NCBI GenBank assembly: GCA_024123915.1
Contig: CP099650.1
Location: forward strand, 5,766,001-5,830,000
Direction of reading: 5' to 3'
From: Oxalobacteraceae bacterium OTU3CAMAD1
GTDB lineage: Bacteria; Pseudomonadota; Gammaproteobacteria; Burkholderiales; Burkholderiaceae_D
DNA: 64,000 bases
This document shows, in pieces, positions 33,133 through 41,711 of the stretch (positions are counted from its first letter, which is position 1; every line of letters begins with the position of its first letter). Below the pieces are notes generated by a model. It had not been told where the DNA came from. It saw only the letters and a list, made by a program, of their open reading frames with translations, and did not search any database. Made by a program: the position numbers and the translations under genes.

Positions 33133-34764
33133 CTAGCCCGTGCGGCGCAGCGCCAACACGCGCGCGTCGTGGTGGACATTGATGGCGTAACCGTTGCGCC
33201 CGGCGCTTTTGACGCCGTACAGCGCCTGGTCGGCCGCGTGCATCAAGCCCTCAGGCGTAGCGCTCGGGTCGTTGCTGATGGCGATGCCGACGCTGGCGGT
33301 CACGCGCAGGCCCGGGCCGCCGATCGCGCCGAAATGGAAGGGCGCGGCCATCGCCTCGACGATCTTGTCGCCGAGCGGCGCGCCCTCCGCCACGGAGCCG
33401 AGCTGCTCGAACACGATGACGAACTCGTCGCCGGCCAGCCGCGCCACGGTGTCGCCGCCGCGCACCGCGTCGTTCAGCCGGCGGGCAAACTCGACCAAGA
33501 CGGCGTCGCCGACACCGTGGCCGTAGGTGTCGTTGATCTGCTTGAATTTATCGATATCCAGGAAGGCCAGGCCCACATAGCAATCGGCGCGCCCGGCGCG
33601 CGCGATCGCCGCCGGCAGCAACTGGTCGAACATGCGCCGGTTGTTGGCACCGGTAAGCGGGTCGGTGCTGGCCAAGCGCTGCATCGCGTCCTGCGCCTCC
33701 TGCCGCTGGCGGGACAGCAGGTGCAGTGCGCGGCTCAACGTGCCGAACTCGTCGTGCCGCTCGCTGGCGAACACGTCGATATAGGCGATGCCGGAATTGA
33801 TCGACTCGACTTGTTTGCGCAAGTGCGCCAGTGGTTGCATCAAGGCCTTGGTCAGGACCCATCCGAAGAACGCGGCCAGTGCCGTGATCATCGACGCCGC
33901 CGCCAGCGCCCGCCCGCGCACCGCCGCCATCGGCGCGAAGGCGTTGCGGATCGGATAGACGGCGGCGATGGTCCAATCGACCTTGCGCAGCAGCGTGTGC
34001 GCCACCAGCACCGGTGTATCGTCGTCGAGCACGTCGTCGCGCCAGCCCTCCGGACGGTGCAGCACGGCCTGGCCGAGCGCGCCGTCCGGGTCCAGGTGGG
34101 TCAGCACGCGGGCCTTGTCGGGATGATGGATGATGGTGCCGTCGGCGCCAACGATGAACAGATAGCCCTGGCTGCGGTGCAGCGAGTCGAGATAGTCGGA
34201 GAAAGACGGGCGCAGCAGGTCGATCGCGCCGAGCAGCACCATGATGACGTTGCCCTGTTCGTCCTCGACCGGCTGGGTGAGGGCGATCACCGGCTTGCCC
34301 GATAGCGCGCTGACGAACGGCGCCGAGACCACGCCCTCGCGCGCAGCCAGCGTATCCTTGAAATACTGCCGTCCGGCGACGTTGATGCGGCGCGCATTGC
34401 GGCTGTTCAGGCTGGCGATGAGATTGCCCTGAACGTCGAAGGCGGTCACGTTAAAGAACTCGCCGCGCAGGCTCTCGCGCGACTCGAGCAAGCGCTGAAC
34501 CTGTCCCGGCGCCGTGCCATGCTCGCGCATTTCCTCCATCAGCGAAAACAGCAACAGCTTTTTTCCCTTGAGATCGTTGTCGATGTGGCCGGCCGCGCTG
34601 CTCAGCAGTGACAGTTGCTGTCTGGCGACACCCTCGCGCATTTCGGTTTCAGCGACCAGCAGGGACACGCCGCCAGCGCCGAGCGCGGCCAGCATCACCA
34701 TCGCCGTGACCAGCATGGTTATCTTGAAATTAAAACTCTGGATGATGCGGGCCACTGGTTTCAT
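33133..34764 (-). CDS. membrane diguanylate cyclase with Cache sensor
   Basis: Protein of 543 aa: TM1 (about residues 16-38), a periplasmic dCache-type domain (40-290, with NVAGRQYFKDTL and YLFIVGADGTIIHHPD), TM2 (about 290-315), HAMP-like linker, then GGDEF domain (380-530). The catalytic motif reads AGDEF instead of GGDEF, while the inhibitory RxxD site five residues upstream (RGGD) is intact; AGDEF variants can be active. It probably makes c-di-GMP in response to a small periplasmic ligand. The start at 34764 matches the membrane segment; an upstream in-frame ATG adds 18 hydrophilic residues. Confidence 0.88.
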   Translation of the reverse strand: MKPVARIIQSFNFKITMLVTAMVMLAALGAGGVSLLVAETEMREGVARQQLSLLSSAAGHIDNDLKGKKLLLFSLMEEMREHGTAPGQVQRLLESRESLRGEFFNVTAFDVQGNLIASLNSRNARRINVAGRQYFKDTLAAREGVVSAPFVSALSGKPVIALTQPVEDEQGNVIMVLLGAIDLLRPSFSDYLDSLHRSQGYLFIVGADGTIIHHPDKARVLTHLDPDGALGQAVLHRPEGWRDDVLDDDTPVLVAHTLLRKVDWTIAAVYPIRNAFAPMAAVRGRALAAASMITALAAFFGWVLTKALMQPLAHLRKQVESINSGIAYIDVFASERHDEFGTLSRALHLLSRQRQEAQDAMQRLASTDPLTGANNRRMFDQLLPAAIARAGRADCYVGLAFLDIDKFKQINDTYGHGVGDAVLVEFARRLNDAVRGGDTVARLAGDEFVIVFEQLGSVAEGAPLGDKIVEAMAAPFHFGAIGGPGLRVTASVGIAISNDPSATPEGLMHAADQALYGVKSAGRNGYAINVHHDARVLALRRTG

Positions 34765-34971
34765 GTCGGTCTCTGCCTCACCACGTGCGGGGAAGGCATG
34801 GCTACGAGTGTCCGGCACGATCGGGGCCAGGGGAAGGACGCGGGCAGGAATCGGGCTCCGGCGTCAATCGGACGAGTCTATCGCATTTCCACAAGTTCCA
34901 CAAAGTAATTAAGTTGCATATCAACCACAGTCGGCATGCGGCAGCGGTGACCGGCGCCAGGGGATTCCATA

Positions 34972-35277
34972 TTACTGGAAGACAGGTCGGAAGAAGCTGC
35001 GCTCATAGCTGATGATGCAGCGGGTTTCCTCTGCATATTTGAAGGCGGCTTGGCATTCGGCGTCATCCTGCGACTTGGTCCGATATTCTTCATATGCGGC
35101 AAGCGATGGAAAGGTGAACATCGCCAGCGCCACGTTGTTGGCGCCTTCTGACGGCAGAAAATATCCATGGTGCTGGCCGCCAAATCTTTCAACCAGCGGT
35201 ATCCAGATTTTCCCGTAGTGCTCGAATTCCTTGAGCTTGTGTGCATCAATCACGTAGCGCAGATAGCAGGTAACCAT
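34972..35277 (-). CDS. NIPSNAP-family protein
   Basis: Small dimeric alpha-beta barrel protein of 101 aa. The pattern CYLRYVIDAHKLKEFEHYGKIWIPLVERFGGQHHGYFLP is typical of bacterial NIPSNAP proteins, followed by VALAMFTFPSLAAYEEYR. The function is unknown. The start at 35277 is placed where the family begins; the open frame continues 26 codons upstream across an AT-rich, promoter-like stretch containing TATACT on this strand. It lies downstream of tssG but is separated from it by about 105 bp with its own likely promoter. Confidence 0.8.
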   Translation of the reverse strand: MVTCYLRYVIDAHKLKEFEHYGKIWIPLVERFGGQHHGYFLPSEGANNVALAMFTFPSLAAYEEYRTKSQDDAECQAAFKYAEETRCIISYERSFFRPVFQ

Positions 35278-35383
35278 GAAAATCTCTAATCGAATCGTTG
35301 ATGGTCCAACTATAGTATAAAAAAGGCAAATAGGCGTAATATTTGTATAGGTCAAAACAGACTTTATTTTGTGTCGGCGATCT

Positions 35384-36370
35384 TCAGGTACGCAGCAAAT
35401 ACATCAAATCCTCGCGGTCCTGTCCGGGTGGTTGGCTGTAGAGGCAGGTATCCACGCCCAGCCGCGCGCCGTTGGCCTCGTCCAGGCTGAACCCGCGCAC
35501 ATCCTGTGCGCGCTGGATCAGATGCACTTCGTAGCACATGTCCACGCCGCACTGCAGCGCCAGCAGCGCGGCCAGCCGCACCGCGCCGCTGTTCCCGGGC
35601 AGGAAGCGGTCGTAACCATCTCGGTCCAATGGACCAATGCGCAGCCGCACGCGGGCGTCGCAACGATAGAGTCGTTGGCCCAGCAATACACCGCCGCCAA
35701 GATCGACATTCGCCATGCCCAAGCGCGCCTGGTCGCCGGCGGGCAAGTCCTGCCACTCCCCCACCAGTTGCTCCACCGCGAACGGCACGTCGAAGTACTC
35801 CGCGTACATGCCGGCCATCAGCGGCGCGGAGACCGCCCGGCCGCGTATCTGCATGGCATAGAACGCCATCGTCTCACGCTCGATGCTGTCGTCGTCCGGA
35901 GCGCAATGCGCGCCCGACAGCAACGTCAGCATGCCCATGAACGCGTCGTCCCCTTCCGGCGTGGCCATGCACTCCGGCCGGTGCCTGGCCCAGGCCGCGT
36001 AAAACATGTCCAGCGCGCGATGCGAGAACATGTCGAGAAACGCCCTCGGGCCGCCGTCGCTGTTGCCTTTCTCATGGCGGTTGATGCGCTCCGAATAATG
36101 CAGCGGCAAGCTGCCCTGGCTGCCCAGCAATCCCATGAACGCGGGCGTGATGCGGATGCGCTTGTCGTCGCTGCTGACGCTGTCGATCTGGCTGGGCGGG
36201 AAGCCCAGCGACAGCCGGTTGCGGAAGCGCACGTCGCTCAAGCCGGCGCCGCCCTCCTGTTGCTGCGCGAGCGCGATCAGCCGCACCGCCTGGAAGAACT
36301 CGAAGCGGTGGGGTTCGGCCAGCAGCTCGCCGATCAGGCCAAGCTCAACGCGCCGTTGCGGGGCAGACAT
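35384..36370 (-). CDS. tssG: type VI secretion baseplate subunit TssG
   Basis: Baseplate wedge protein of 328 aa, normal length. The N-terminus LLAEPHRFEFFQAVRLIAL, then VRFRNRLSLGFPPSQI and FMGLLGSQGSLPLHYSERI, are characteristic of TssG. In the wedge one TssG and two TssF subunits associate with TssE and TssK. The ATG at 36370 has GGAG eight bases upstream and overlaps the tssF end by 37 bp, which implies coupling. Apart from tssF no other structural T6SS gene is present within the window. Whether the remaining components lie elsewhere on the chromosome cannot be seen. Confidence 0.9.
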   Translation of the reverse strand: MSAPQRRVELGLIGELLAEPHRFEFFQAVRLIALAQQQEGGAGLSDVRFRNRLSLGFPPSQIDSVSSDDKRIRITPAFMGLLGSQGSLPLHYSERINRHEKGNSDGGPRAFLDMFSHRALDMFYAAWARHRPECMATPEGDDAFMGMLTLLSGAHCAPDDDSIERETMAFYAMQIRGRAVSAPLMAGMYAEYFDVPFAVEQLVGEWQDLPAGDQARLGMANVDLGGGVLLGQRLYRCDARVRLRIGPLDRDGYDRFLPGNSGAVRLAALLALQCGVDMCYEVHLIQRAQDVRGFSLDEANGARLGVDTCLYSQPPGQDREDLMYLLRT

Positions 36371-38184
36371 CGCAGCAACTCCTTTCCATTGATACTGGAG
36401 ACAATCACCAGCTGGGTGTAGCTGTTCAGATGGACGTGCAAACCAAACAGATGGTCGAGTAGTTGCGCGAACATATGCAGTCCGGTGCCGGCGAACGCTT
36501 CCTCGTCCAGGGTGACCGTCACCTCGGTGCCGCGCAGCGTCGCGCTGCCCTGCGCTTGCCGCACCAGCTTGGTGGCGGGCCGGTGCGACAGGCCGGCGAT
36601 GCCGTCGATCTGGCGCTGGGAGACGGCGTTGTCCGGCCGCGCATAGAGCCGCAGCATCTCCGTCAACGCCGGCAATCCCTCGTGCGTCAGCGCGCGGTGG
36701 TTGAGCGCCAGATGGCTGATCAGTCCCCACTGGCCATTGCCGTTCGCGCTCAGCCGGTACGAGGTGGTCGGCCGGCGCAGCACGCGGATCGGAAAGCCGC
36801 CAACGGCCGCCTCCGTGGCCAGGTCGCCCCGGGGCCGTCCGTATTCCATATGATGCGGCAAATCGCGGTTGGTGCAGGTGACGCGCACCGACGCCGTGGC
36901 CTGCTCGTTGCGCAACGGAGAAAAATCGTGGTCGACCAGGGTCAGCGAAAAATCGTGGCCCGCGCCGGCGGCCAGCGCCTCGTCGCGGCTGGCCAGCCAG
37001 TAGCGGCCCTTGCGGCTGGCCGCGCCGCCATGGCGCAGCGAATAGTATGGAAAGAACTCGGTCACACTGTCGCCGTTCGCCGATGGCCGCACCAAATGCA
37101 CCGAGTCGATGCTGTAGATCTCGCTGCCGCTGCCGGGCATCTGGTCGGGCATCAGCGGATAGCTGCTGAGCGCGTGCGTGACGCGAATCGGCGTGACCGG
37201 CTGCGTGTACAGATTGACGATGGGCGTGCAGCCGAGCACCAGATTATCCGCCACCAGCGCGCGCAGGATGCGCGCGGCGGGCATGTCGGGCCGGCAGCCG
37301 GCCAGCGCCAGCCGCAGCGTCAAACGGCCGCAACCGGCTGGCACGTCGGCCAGCACGGCGTCGAGGTCGATGTCGAAAAAATCGAATTTTTCAGGAAAGG
37401 CGAAATACTCGCCGAGCAGCCGGTAGCCGCCGTGCTCGGAGGCTGCGGCCGGCAACAGCGCCTCGTCATCGGCAAAGCCGACCGGCGTTATGGGCGACCC
37501 GGACAACACGCTCCACTGCCCGTCCGCCTCCACGCAGGCGCCGGCGGCCCGCATGAACAAGGTGTCGCGCAAGGCGGCGCGCAGCGACGGTTCGCCATCG
37601 ATGAACACTCTCAACCTCGACAGCCCGTTCAACGCCGGGCCGAGGGCGCAGCCGACACTTTCCAGCGTGATGCAAATGGCCGCGCCGGCGTTCGCCGGTA
37701 GCGGCAGCCCCGGCGGCGCCTCGATGTGCGGCTCGAACCATGCGGCGCCGATCGCCACCGGCGCGACCGCGACGTCGTAGACCGTGCGGAAGCGGCACGC
37801 CACCTTCGCCTGTCCCAGCGCCGTCATCGGGGTGCCGCGCGGCACAATAATTGGCACCATCGTGACGCCGGAGATCTCGCCGGCCCTGGCGCCGCCATGG
37901 TCGATGTGCGCGATCGAACACGACGGCATCGGCCGCAGGTAGTGCGGATACAGCATGCCGAGCAGCGCTTCGGTGAAGCCGGCATAGCCGTCGTCGAGCA
38001 GCTTGCCCACGCGGGCATTGAGGACGGCAGAACCCTGGATCAGGCGGTCGACATGCGGATCGGCGCCGCCCTCTGCTTTGGTGCCGAGACTGCCGGCAAG
38101 CTTGGGATAGCGCCCGGCAAACTCGGCGCCGGCCTGCCGCAGCAGGCCCAGTTCGCGTTCGACATACGGCAGCAGTTTATCCAT
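36334..38184 (-). CDS. tssF: type VI secretion baseplate subunit TssF
   Basis: Baseplate wedge protein of 616 aa. The family N-terminus MDKLLPYVERELGLLRQAGAEFAGRYPKLAG is present and sets the start at 38184, although the frame is open 36 codons further upstream. Other TssF hallmarks are DPHVDRLIQGSAVLNARV, LYPHYLRPMPSCSI, and a C-terminal YARPDNAVSQRQIDGIAGL. Only a weak GGA box is seen upstream. It is followed by tssG with overlap. Upstream, in the opposite direction, lies the glycine-zipper module 2, an arrangement that suggests but does not prove a functional link to T6SS. Confidence 0.92.
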   Translation of the reverse strand: MDKLLPYVERELGLLRQAGAEFAGRYPKLAGSLGTKAEGGADPHVDRLIQGSAVLNARVGKLLDDGYAGFTEALLGMLYPHYLRPMPSCSIAHIDHGGARAGEISGVTMVPIIVPRGTPMTALGQAKVACRFRTVYDVAVAPVAIGAAWFEPHIEAPPGLPLPANAGAAICITLESVGCALGPALNGLSRLRVFIDGEPSLRAALRDTLFMRAAGACVEADGQWSVLSGSPITPVGFADDEALLPAAASEHGGYRLLGEYFAFPEKFDFFDIDLDAVLADVPAGCGRLTLRLALAGCRPDMPAARILRALVADNLVLGCTPIVNLYTQPVTPIRVTHALSSYPLMPDQMPGSGSEIYSIDSVHLVRPSANGDSVTEFFPYYSLRHGGAASRKGRYWLASRDEALAAGAGHDFSLTLVDHDFSPLRNEQATASVRVTCTNRDLPHHMEYGRPRGDLATEAAVGGFPIRVLRRPTTSYRLSANGNGQWGLISHLALNHRALTHEGLPALTEMLRLYARPDNAVSQRQIDGIAGLSHRPATKLVRQAQGSATLRGTEVTVTLDEEAFAGTGLHMFAQLLDHLFGLHVHLNSYTQLVIVSSINGKELLRCLPRNGALSLA

Positions 38185-38310
38185 CGTGGCATCCGTGACA
38201 ACCCATGCGACCCCAGCCGTGATGGCGATGGTCGAACCGCACAGGCTGTCGATCATCGCATTGCTGCGAAAAAACTTATTGACATGCAGCAATAACGGGA
38301 CGTCATGTCG

Positions 38311-38391
38311 CTAGTCGCGCAACACTTTGCGCAGTCGCTTGCGCGGCCACAATTCGTCCGGCCCGGATATCTCTAACCTGTGAATTCCTCT
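38311..38391 (-). pseudogene. possible 3'-end gene remnant upstream of tssF
   Basis: A 26-codon stop-bounded stretch on the minus strand reads like a natural protein end (ISGPDELWPRKRLRKVLRD, then TAG). It has no start and lies between tssF and module 2. It may be the tail of a gene deleted when the locus was rearranged. The evidence is weak and the family is unknown. Confidence 0.25.
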
Positions 38392-38439
38392 TTATTTTTC
38401 ATCGTAATTTTTCACCATAACTAGACAGGGATGAGCGAC

Positions 38440-39147
38440 ATGGCGACAGCGACAAAAGATGAGAACCAGGAACTCTTCGAGCAGACGATCCGATCGCTCG
38501 AGGCGCAGCTCGCCAACGCCGGCGCCCATTTGACCATCGACGCCTCCGCCCGCATCGCCTACGCGCGCGAGATCAAGCACATGGCGGACCGGCTCCGCAC
38601 CGAAGCGTTCACCGGCAGGATCACCTGGGCCCAGGCGGCGGCGCAAGCGCAGGAAACCCGCAACACCGTCATGACCATCATCCGTTCGCGCAGCACGTCG
38701 GTGGGCCGCGCGGTGGCGCAGCGCATCAAGGCGCAGGGCTACACGCTCAACGAGTTGGTGGCCCGCCAGACCACCCGCATGTACGGCCCCGGCGCGACCT
38801 TCGCCCGGCTGACCGCCTCACAGCGCAACATCGTCTACGCGTCCATCGTCAGCTCGGCCGGCAAGTCCAATCCGGCGGTCACGCAAACGATGTCACGCTT
38901 GTCGTACGTGGGGCGCGGCGTGATCTTCGTGTCGCTGGGGTTGTCGATCTACAACGTGACGACCTCGACCAACAAGGCGGCGGCGACCGGCAAGGAAATC
39001 GCCATCAACGGCGCCGGCATCGCGGGCGGCATGGCCGGCGGCGCGCTGGCCGGCCTGGCATGCGGGCCGGGCGCGCCGGTGTGCGTTACAGTGGGTGCTT
39101 TCATCGGGGGCGCACTGGCGGCCTTTGGTGTCAGCTCAATCTGGTAG
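38440..39147 (+). CDS. glycine-zipper membrane protein, module 2 gene A (putative effector)
   Basis: Protein of 235 aa, homologous along its length to that at 14709-15404. The soluble helical N-terminal part (about 1-150) includes LEAQLANAGAHLTIDASARIAYAREIK and WAQAAAQAQETRNTVM. A hydrophobic segment follows (GRGVIFVSLGLSIYNV), then a hairpin with a perfect small-xxx-small run (GIAGGMAGGALAG) up to the invariant ACGPGAPVC, and GAFIGGALAAFG. The ATG at 38440 is preferred over 38431 because the GACAGG leader then sits at the same distance as in module 1. It is divergent from tssF, 255 bp away. A membrane-inserting toxin is a reasonable hypothesis; no catalytic motif is seen. Confidence 0.82.
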   Translation: MATATKDENQELFEQTIRSLEAQLANAGAHLTIDASARIAYAREIKHMADRLRTEAFTGRITWAQAAAQAQETRNTVMTIIRSRSTSVGRAVAQRIKAQGYTLNELVARQTTRMYGPGATFARLTASQRNIVYASIVSSAGKSNPAVTQTMSRLSYVGRGVIFVSLGLSIYNVTTSTNKAAATGKEIAINGAGIAGGMAGGALAGLACGPGAPVCVTVGAFIGGALAAFGVSSIW

Positions 39148-39153
39148 ACCATC

Positions 39154-39615
39154 ATGAAACTGTTTTCGACAGACGACCTCTCGATCCGCCCCCGGCAGAC
39201 CGGCGACGGCCTGCCGCGCAGCGAACTCATACTCTATGGCGAAACCACGGAAAAAATCGTCGAAGGGGCGGTGCTGGAAGCGGCCGTTTGCTGGAAGGGC
39301 CACTTCCTGATCTTCCTGACCGACGACATCATCCACGAAGACACGTTGCGCATCTACCTGCTCGATCCCAAGCTCGACATCGTCGACGCCGCGCGGCTGA
39401 GCGCGATGTACTCGACCGGCGCCTTCACCGGACTCGAACTGGTCGAACCCAACATCATCCACTTCGACTTCTTCGGCGCCACCACCTGGACCCTGGAGCT
39501 GCTCGACGAACAATCCTTTACCGTGCCGATGGTGTCCGACCCCAAAGGCGTGACCCGGCCGTTCAAATTATCCTGCCGCTTCAAGCTGCACGGCGCGCCG
39601 CAGCCGGGCGATTGA
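39154..39615 (+). CDS. small partner protein, module 2 gene B (putative immunity)
   Basis: Cytosolic-looking protein of 153 aa starting six bases after gene A. It has no signal or membrane helix and probably a beta-rich fold: LPRSELILYGETTEKIVEGAV, FLIFLTDDIIHEDTLRIYLLD, and MYSTGAFTGLELVEPN. It is homologous to residues 1-155 of the product at 15414-15992; the shorter length here is likely ancestral. Its fixed pairing with gene A in two loci suggests that the two proteins interact. An immunity function is inferred. If gene A is a pore former, a soluble antidote would be unusual, so a chaperone or adaptor role is an alternative. It ends flush against the helicase gene on the other strand. Confidence 0.8.
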   Translation: MKLFSTDDLSIRPRQTGDGLPRSELILYGETTEKIVEGAVLEAAVCWKGHFLIFLTDDIIHEDTLRIYLLDPKLDIVDAARLSAMYSTGAFTGLELVEPNIIHFDFFGATTWTLELLDEQSFTVPMVSDPKGVTRPFKLSCRFKLHGAPQPGD

Positions 39616-41568
39616 TCAGCGCCGGAATTTCTTCGGCTGACGCTTGCGGGCGGCCGAGTTCTGATCCTGCAAAATCGAATCGACGCGCTCCGACGCTTCG
39701 CGCGACAGCTTTTGCGCCAGCTCCGTGTCCGGGAAATACTCCGGCTGGCGATAGGCCAGCCAGGCGTAGGCCGAATACAGCCGGCAGGCGTCCTCCACCT
39801 CCTGCAAGTTCATGAAATGCAGCGGATTCTGCTCCGGCTTGAGGCGCGTGATCTTCTTGTGCGCCAGCGCGGTGGCCCAGCCTTCCCACGCGTGCTGCAA
39901 GGTATGTACCTTGGACGAGATCGGCACCAAGGACAGCGCGAACTTCTCCGCCACCGTCAGTTGCAAGGTATCGAGCCAGGCGGCGCGCTCGAACTGGTCC
40001 TCGGTGATGCGCGGATAGAAGAAACCATCCGGCACATCGATGTTATGCACGAAGCGTTTGAGCAGCTTGGCCAGTCCATGCTCGTTGGTCACCGATGAAA
40101 TCCGGTGTAAATGTTCCAACGTTGGCGCCACGGCAAAGCCGGTGGTTTTCAGCGGCACCGGCTTTTCCTGCAACAGCGAACGCATCACGTTGTGCGTCTC
40201 GTTGTCGTAGCCTGCCACCAGGCCCTCCTCGTGCACGCCGAAGCGCCCGGCCCGGCCGGCGATCTGCCGGGCCAGCGCCGCAGGAATCTCTTCCTCTTCA
40301 TATCCATTGTATTTAACGGACGTAGTCATCACGATGCGCGCAATTGGCATATTCAGCCCCATGGCGATGGCGTCCGTGCCGACCACCACGTCGGCCGCGC
40401 CCTCGCGGAAGCGCTGGGCCTGCGCGCGCCGCACCTCCGGCGACAAGTTGCCGTAGACGGTGGCCACCGACAGGCCGACCTCGGTCACCATGTCGCGCCA
40501 CATCAACACCTCCCGGCGCGAAAAGCAAATGACGGCGTCGCCGCGCCGCAGATTGGTCAGCTTGCGCACGGCCGACGGCTCCATCGACAGCGGCCCCTTG
40601 CGCTTCAACACATGCACTTCCAGCTCGCATTCGAGCCGCGCGGCCAGCACCTCGATGGCGCGGCGCGCTTCCGGCGCCCCGACCAGGTAGACGGTGTGCG
40701 CCGGGGCGCCGCAGACGGCGGCGGTCCAGGCCGAGCCGCGATCGCGGTCGGCCAGCATCTGGATCTCGTCAATCACGGCCACATCGACCGGCGTGCGGGT
40801 ATCGAGCATCTCGACCGTGCTGGCGACGTGGGTGGCGCCGGCGACCAGGCGCCGCTCCTCGCCGGTGACCAGGCTGACGGCCAGCGGCCTGCCATGCTGC
40901 TCCATGCCCTGCAGGCGCTCATAGTTCTCCAGCGCCAGCAGACGCAACGGCGCCAGATACACGCCGCTCGGCGCCTTGGCCAGCGCCTCGATGGCCTGGT
41001 GCGTCTTGCCGGAATTAGTCGGACCCAGCAGCGCGATGAACTTGCGTTTAATGCGGCGGGCGACGTCGAACGACGCCGGATATTCGGCCAGATTGATGCT
41101 TTGCCGGGTGCGCTCGGCATGCTGCTCCTCCATTTCGCGCTCGACGGCGTGCTCCAGCCGCTGTCGGATGCGGTCGAACACCGTGCCGGCCGGCTCGGAG
41201 ATCTGCATGTCGGCCAGGGCTTGCAGGAAAGGTTGCGGGTCGAGGTCGCAATCGTCGCAGGCATCGGCCATCTCGCGGACGAATTCGCCAACATACCCAT
41301 GCAGTTCGGCGACGACGGCGTCGCTCGCGCGCTCGCACAGCAGCGCCGACCTTGCGTCGCCATCCATCTTGCGCCACTTGGACGGCTTGGCCAGCACGCC
41401 TTGCGCCGGCACCAGATCGTAGGGGTAATGTGTGCCGTTATACTCGACAATGCCGGTCAGGCGTAAAAACACCCGCCCTTCCATCCGGGACAACAAAAAC
41501 CCCTTGGCCGTCAGGCCGAGCTGGCGCATCAGGTCGTCGTCGTTTTCTTGATCTGCAATGTCTGTCAT
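39616..41568 (-). CDS. SUV3-like RNA helicase
   Basis: Superfamily 2 helicase of 650 aa resembling mitochondrial Suv3. Motif I GPTNSGKTHQAIEAL lies near residue 178, followed by YLAPLRLLALENYERL, motif II DEIQM near 263, motif V-type DAIAMGLNMPIARIV and motif VI QIAGRAGRFG near 440. A SUV3 C-terminal domain follows. In mitochondria Suv3 works with a 3'-5' exonuclease in RNA decay; the bacterial role is unclear. The basic C-terminus (AARKRQPKKFRR) may bind RNA. Its stop abuts the stop of module 2 gene B with no intervening base. Confidence 0.88.
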   Translation of the reverse strand: MTDIADQENDDDLMRQLGLTAKGFLLSRMEGRVFLRLTGIVEYNGTHYPYDLVPAQGVLAKPSKWRKMDGDARSALLCERASDAVVAELHGYVGEFVREMADACDDCDLDPQPFLQALADMQISEPAGTVFDRIRQRLEHAVEREMEEQHAERTRQSINLAEYPASFDVARRIKRKFIALLGPTNSGKTHQAIEALAKAPSGVYLAPLRLLALENYERLQGMEQHGRPLAVSLVTGEERRLVAGATHVASTVEMLDTRTPVDVAVIDEIQMLADRDRGSAWTAAVCGAPAHTVYLVGAPEARRAIEVLAARLECELEVHVLKRKGPLSMEPSAVRKLTNLRRGDAVICFSRREVLMWRDMVTEVGLSVATVYGNLSPEVRRAQAQRFREGAADVVVGTDAIAMGLNMPIARIVMTTSVKYNGYEEEEIPAALARQIAGRAGRFGVHEEGLVAGYDNETHNVMRSLLQEKPVPLKTTGFAVAPTLEHLHRISSVTNEHGLAKLLKRFVHNIDVPDGFFYPRITEDQFERAAWLDTLQLTVAEKFALSLVPISSKVHTLQHAWEGWATALAHKKITRLKPEQNPLHFMNLQEVEDACRLYSAYAWLAYRQPEYFPDTELAQKLSREASERVDSILQDQNSAARKRQPKKFRR

Positions 41569-41711
41569 GGTGCTGCCTTGGCGAGTGCGTCTATGTTGGA
41601 TCGATACCGCCAGATTATATCGTGCCGCTCCTGCGCCCGTTTTTTGTATTTCCCAATGATATCTGGCACCATACGCGGTTCCGACGCAAAGCCAGCCCTG
41701 AAATCACCGCA

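Noticed and set aside
34000..39700. A complete T6SS cluster
   Set aside because: Only tssF and tssG are present; NIPSNAP, helicase and signalling genes occupy the flanks.
41352..41711. 120-residue N-terminal extension of YigZ
   Set aside because: It overlaps the helicase gene on the other strand; family homology begins at 41712.
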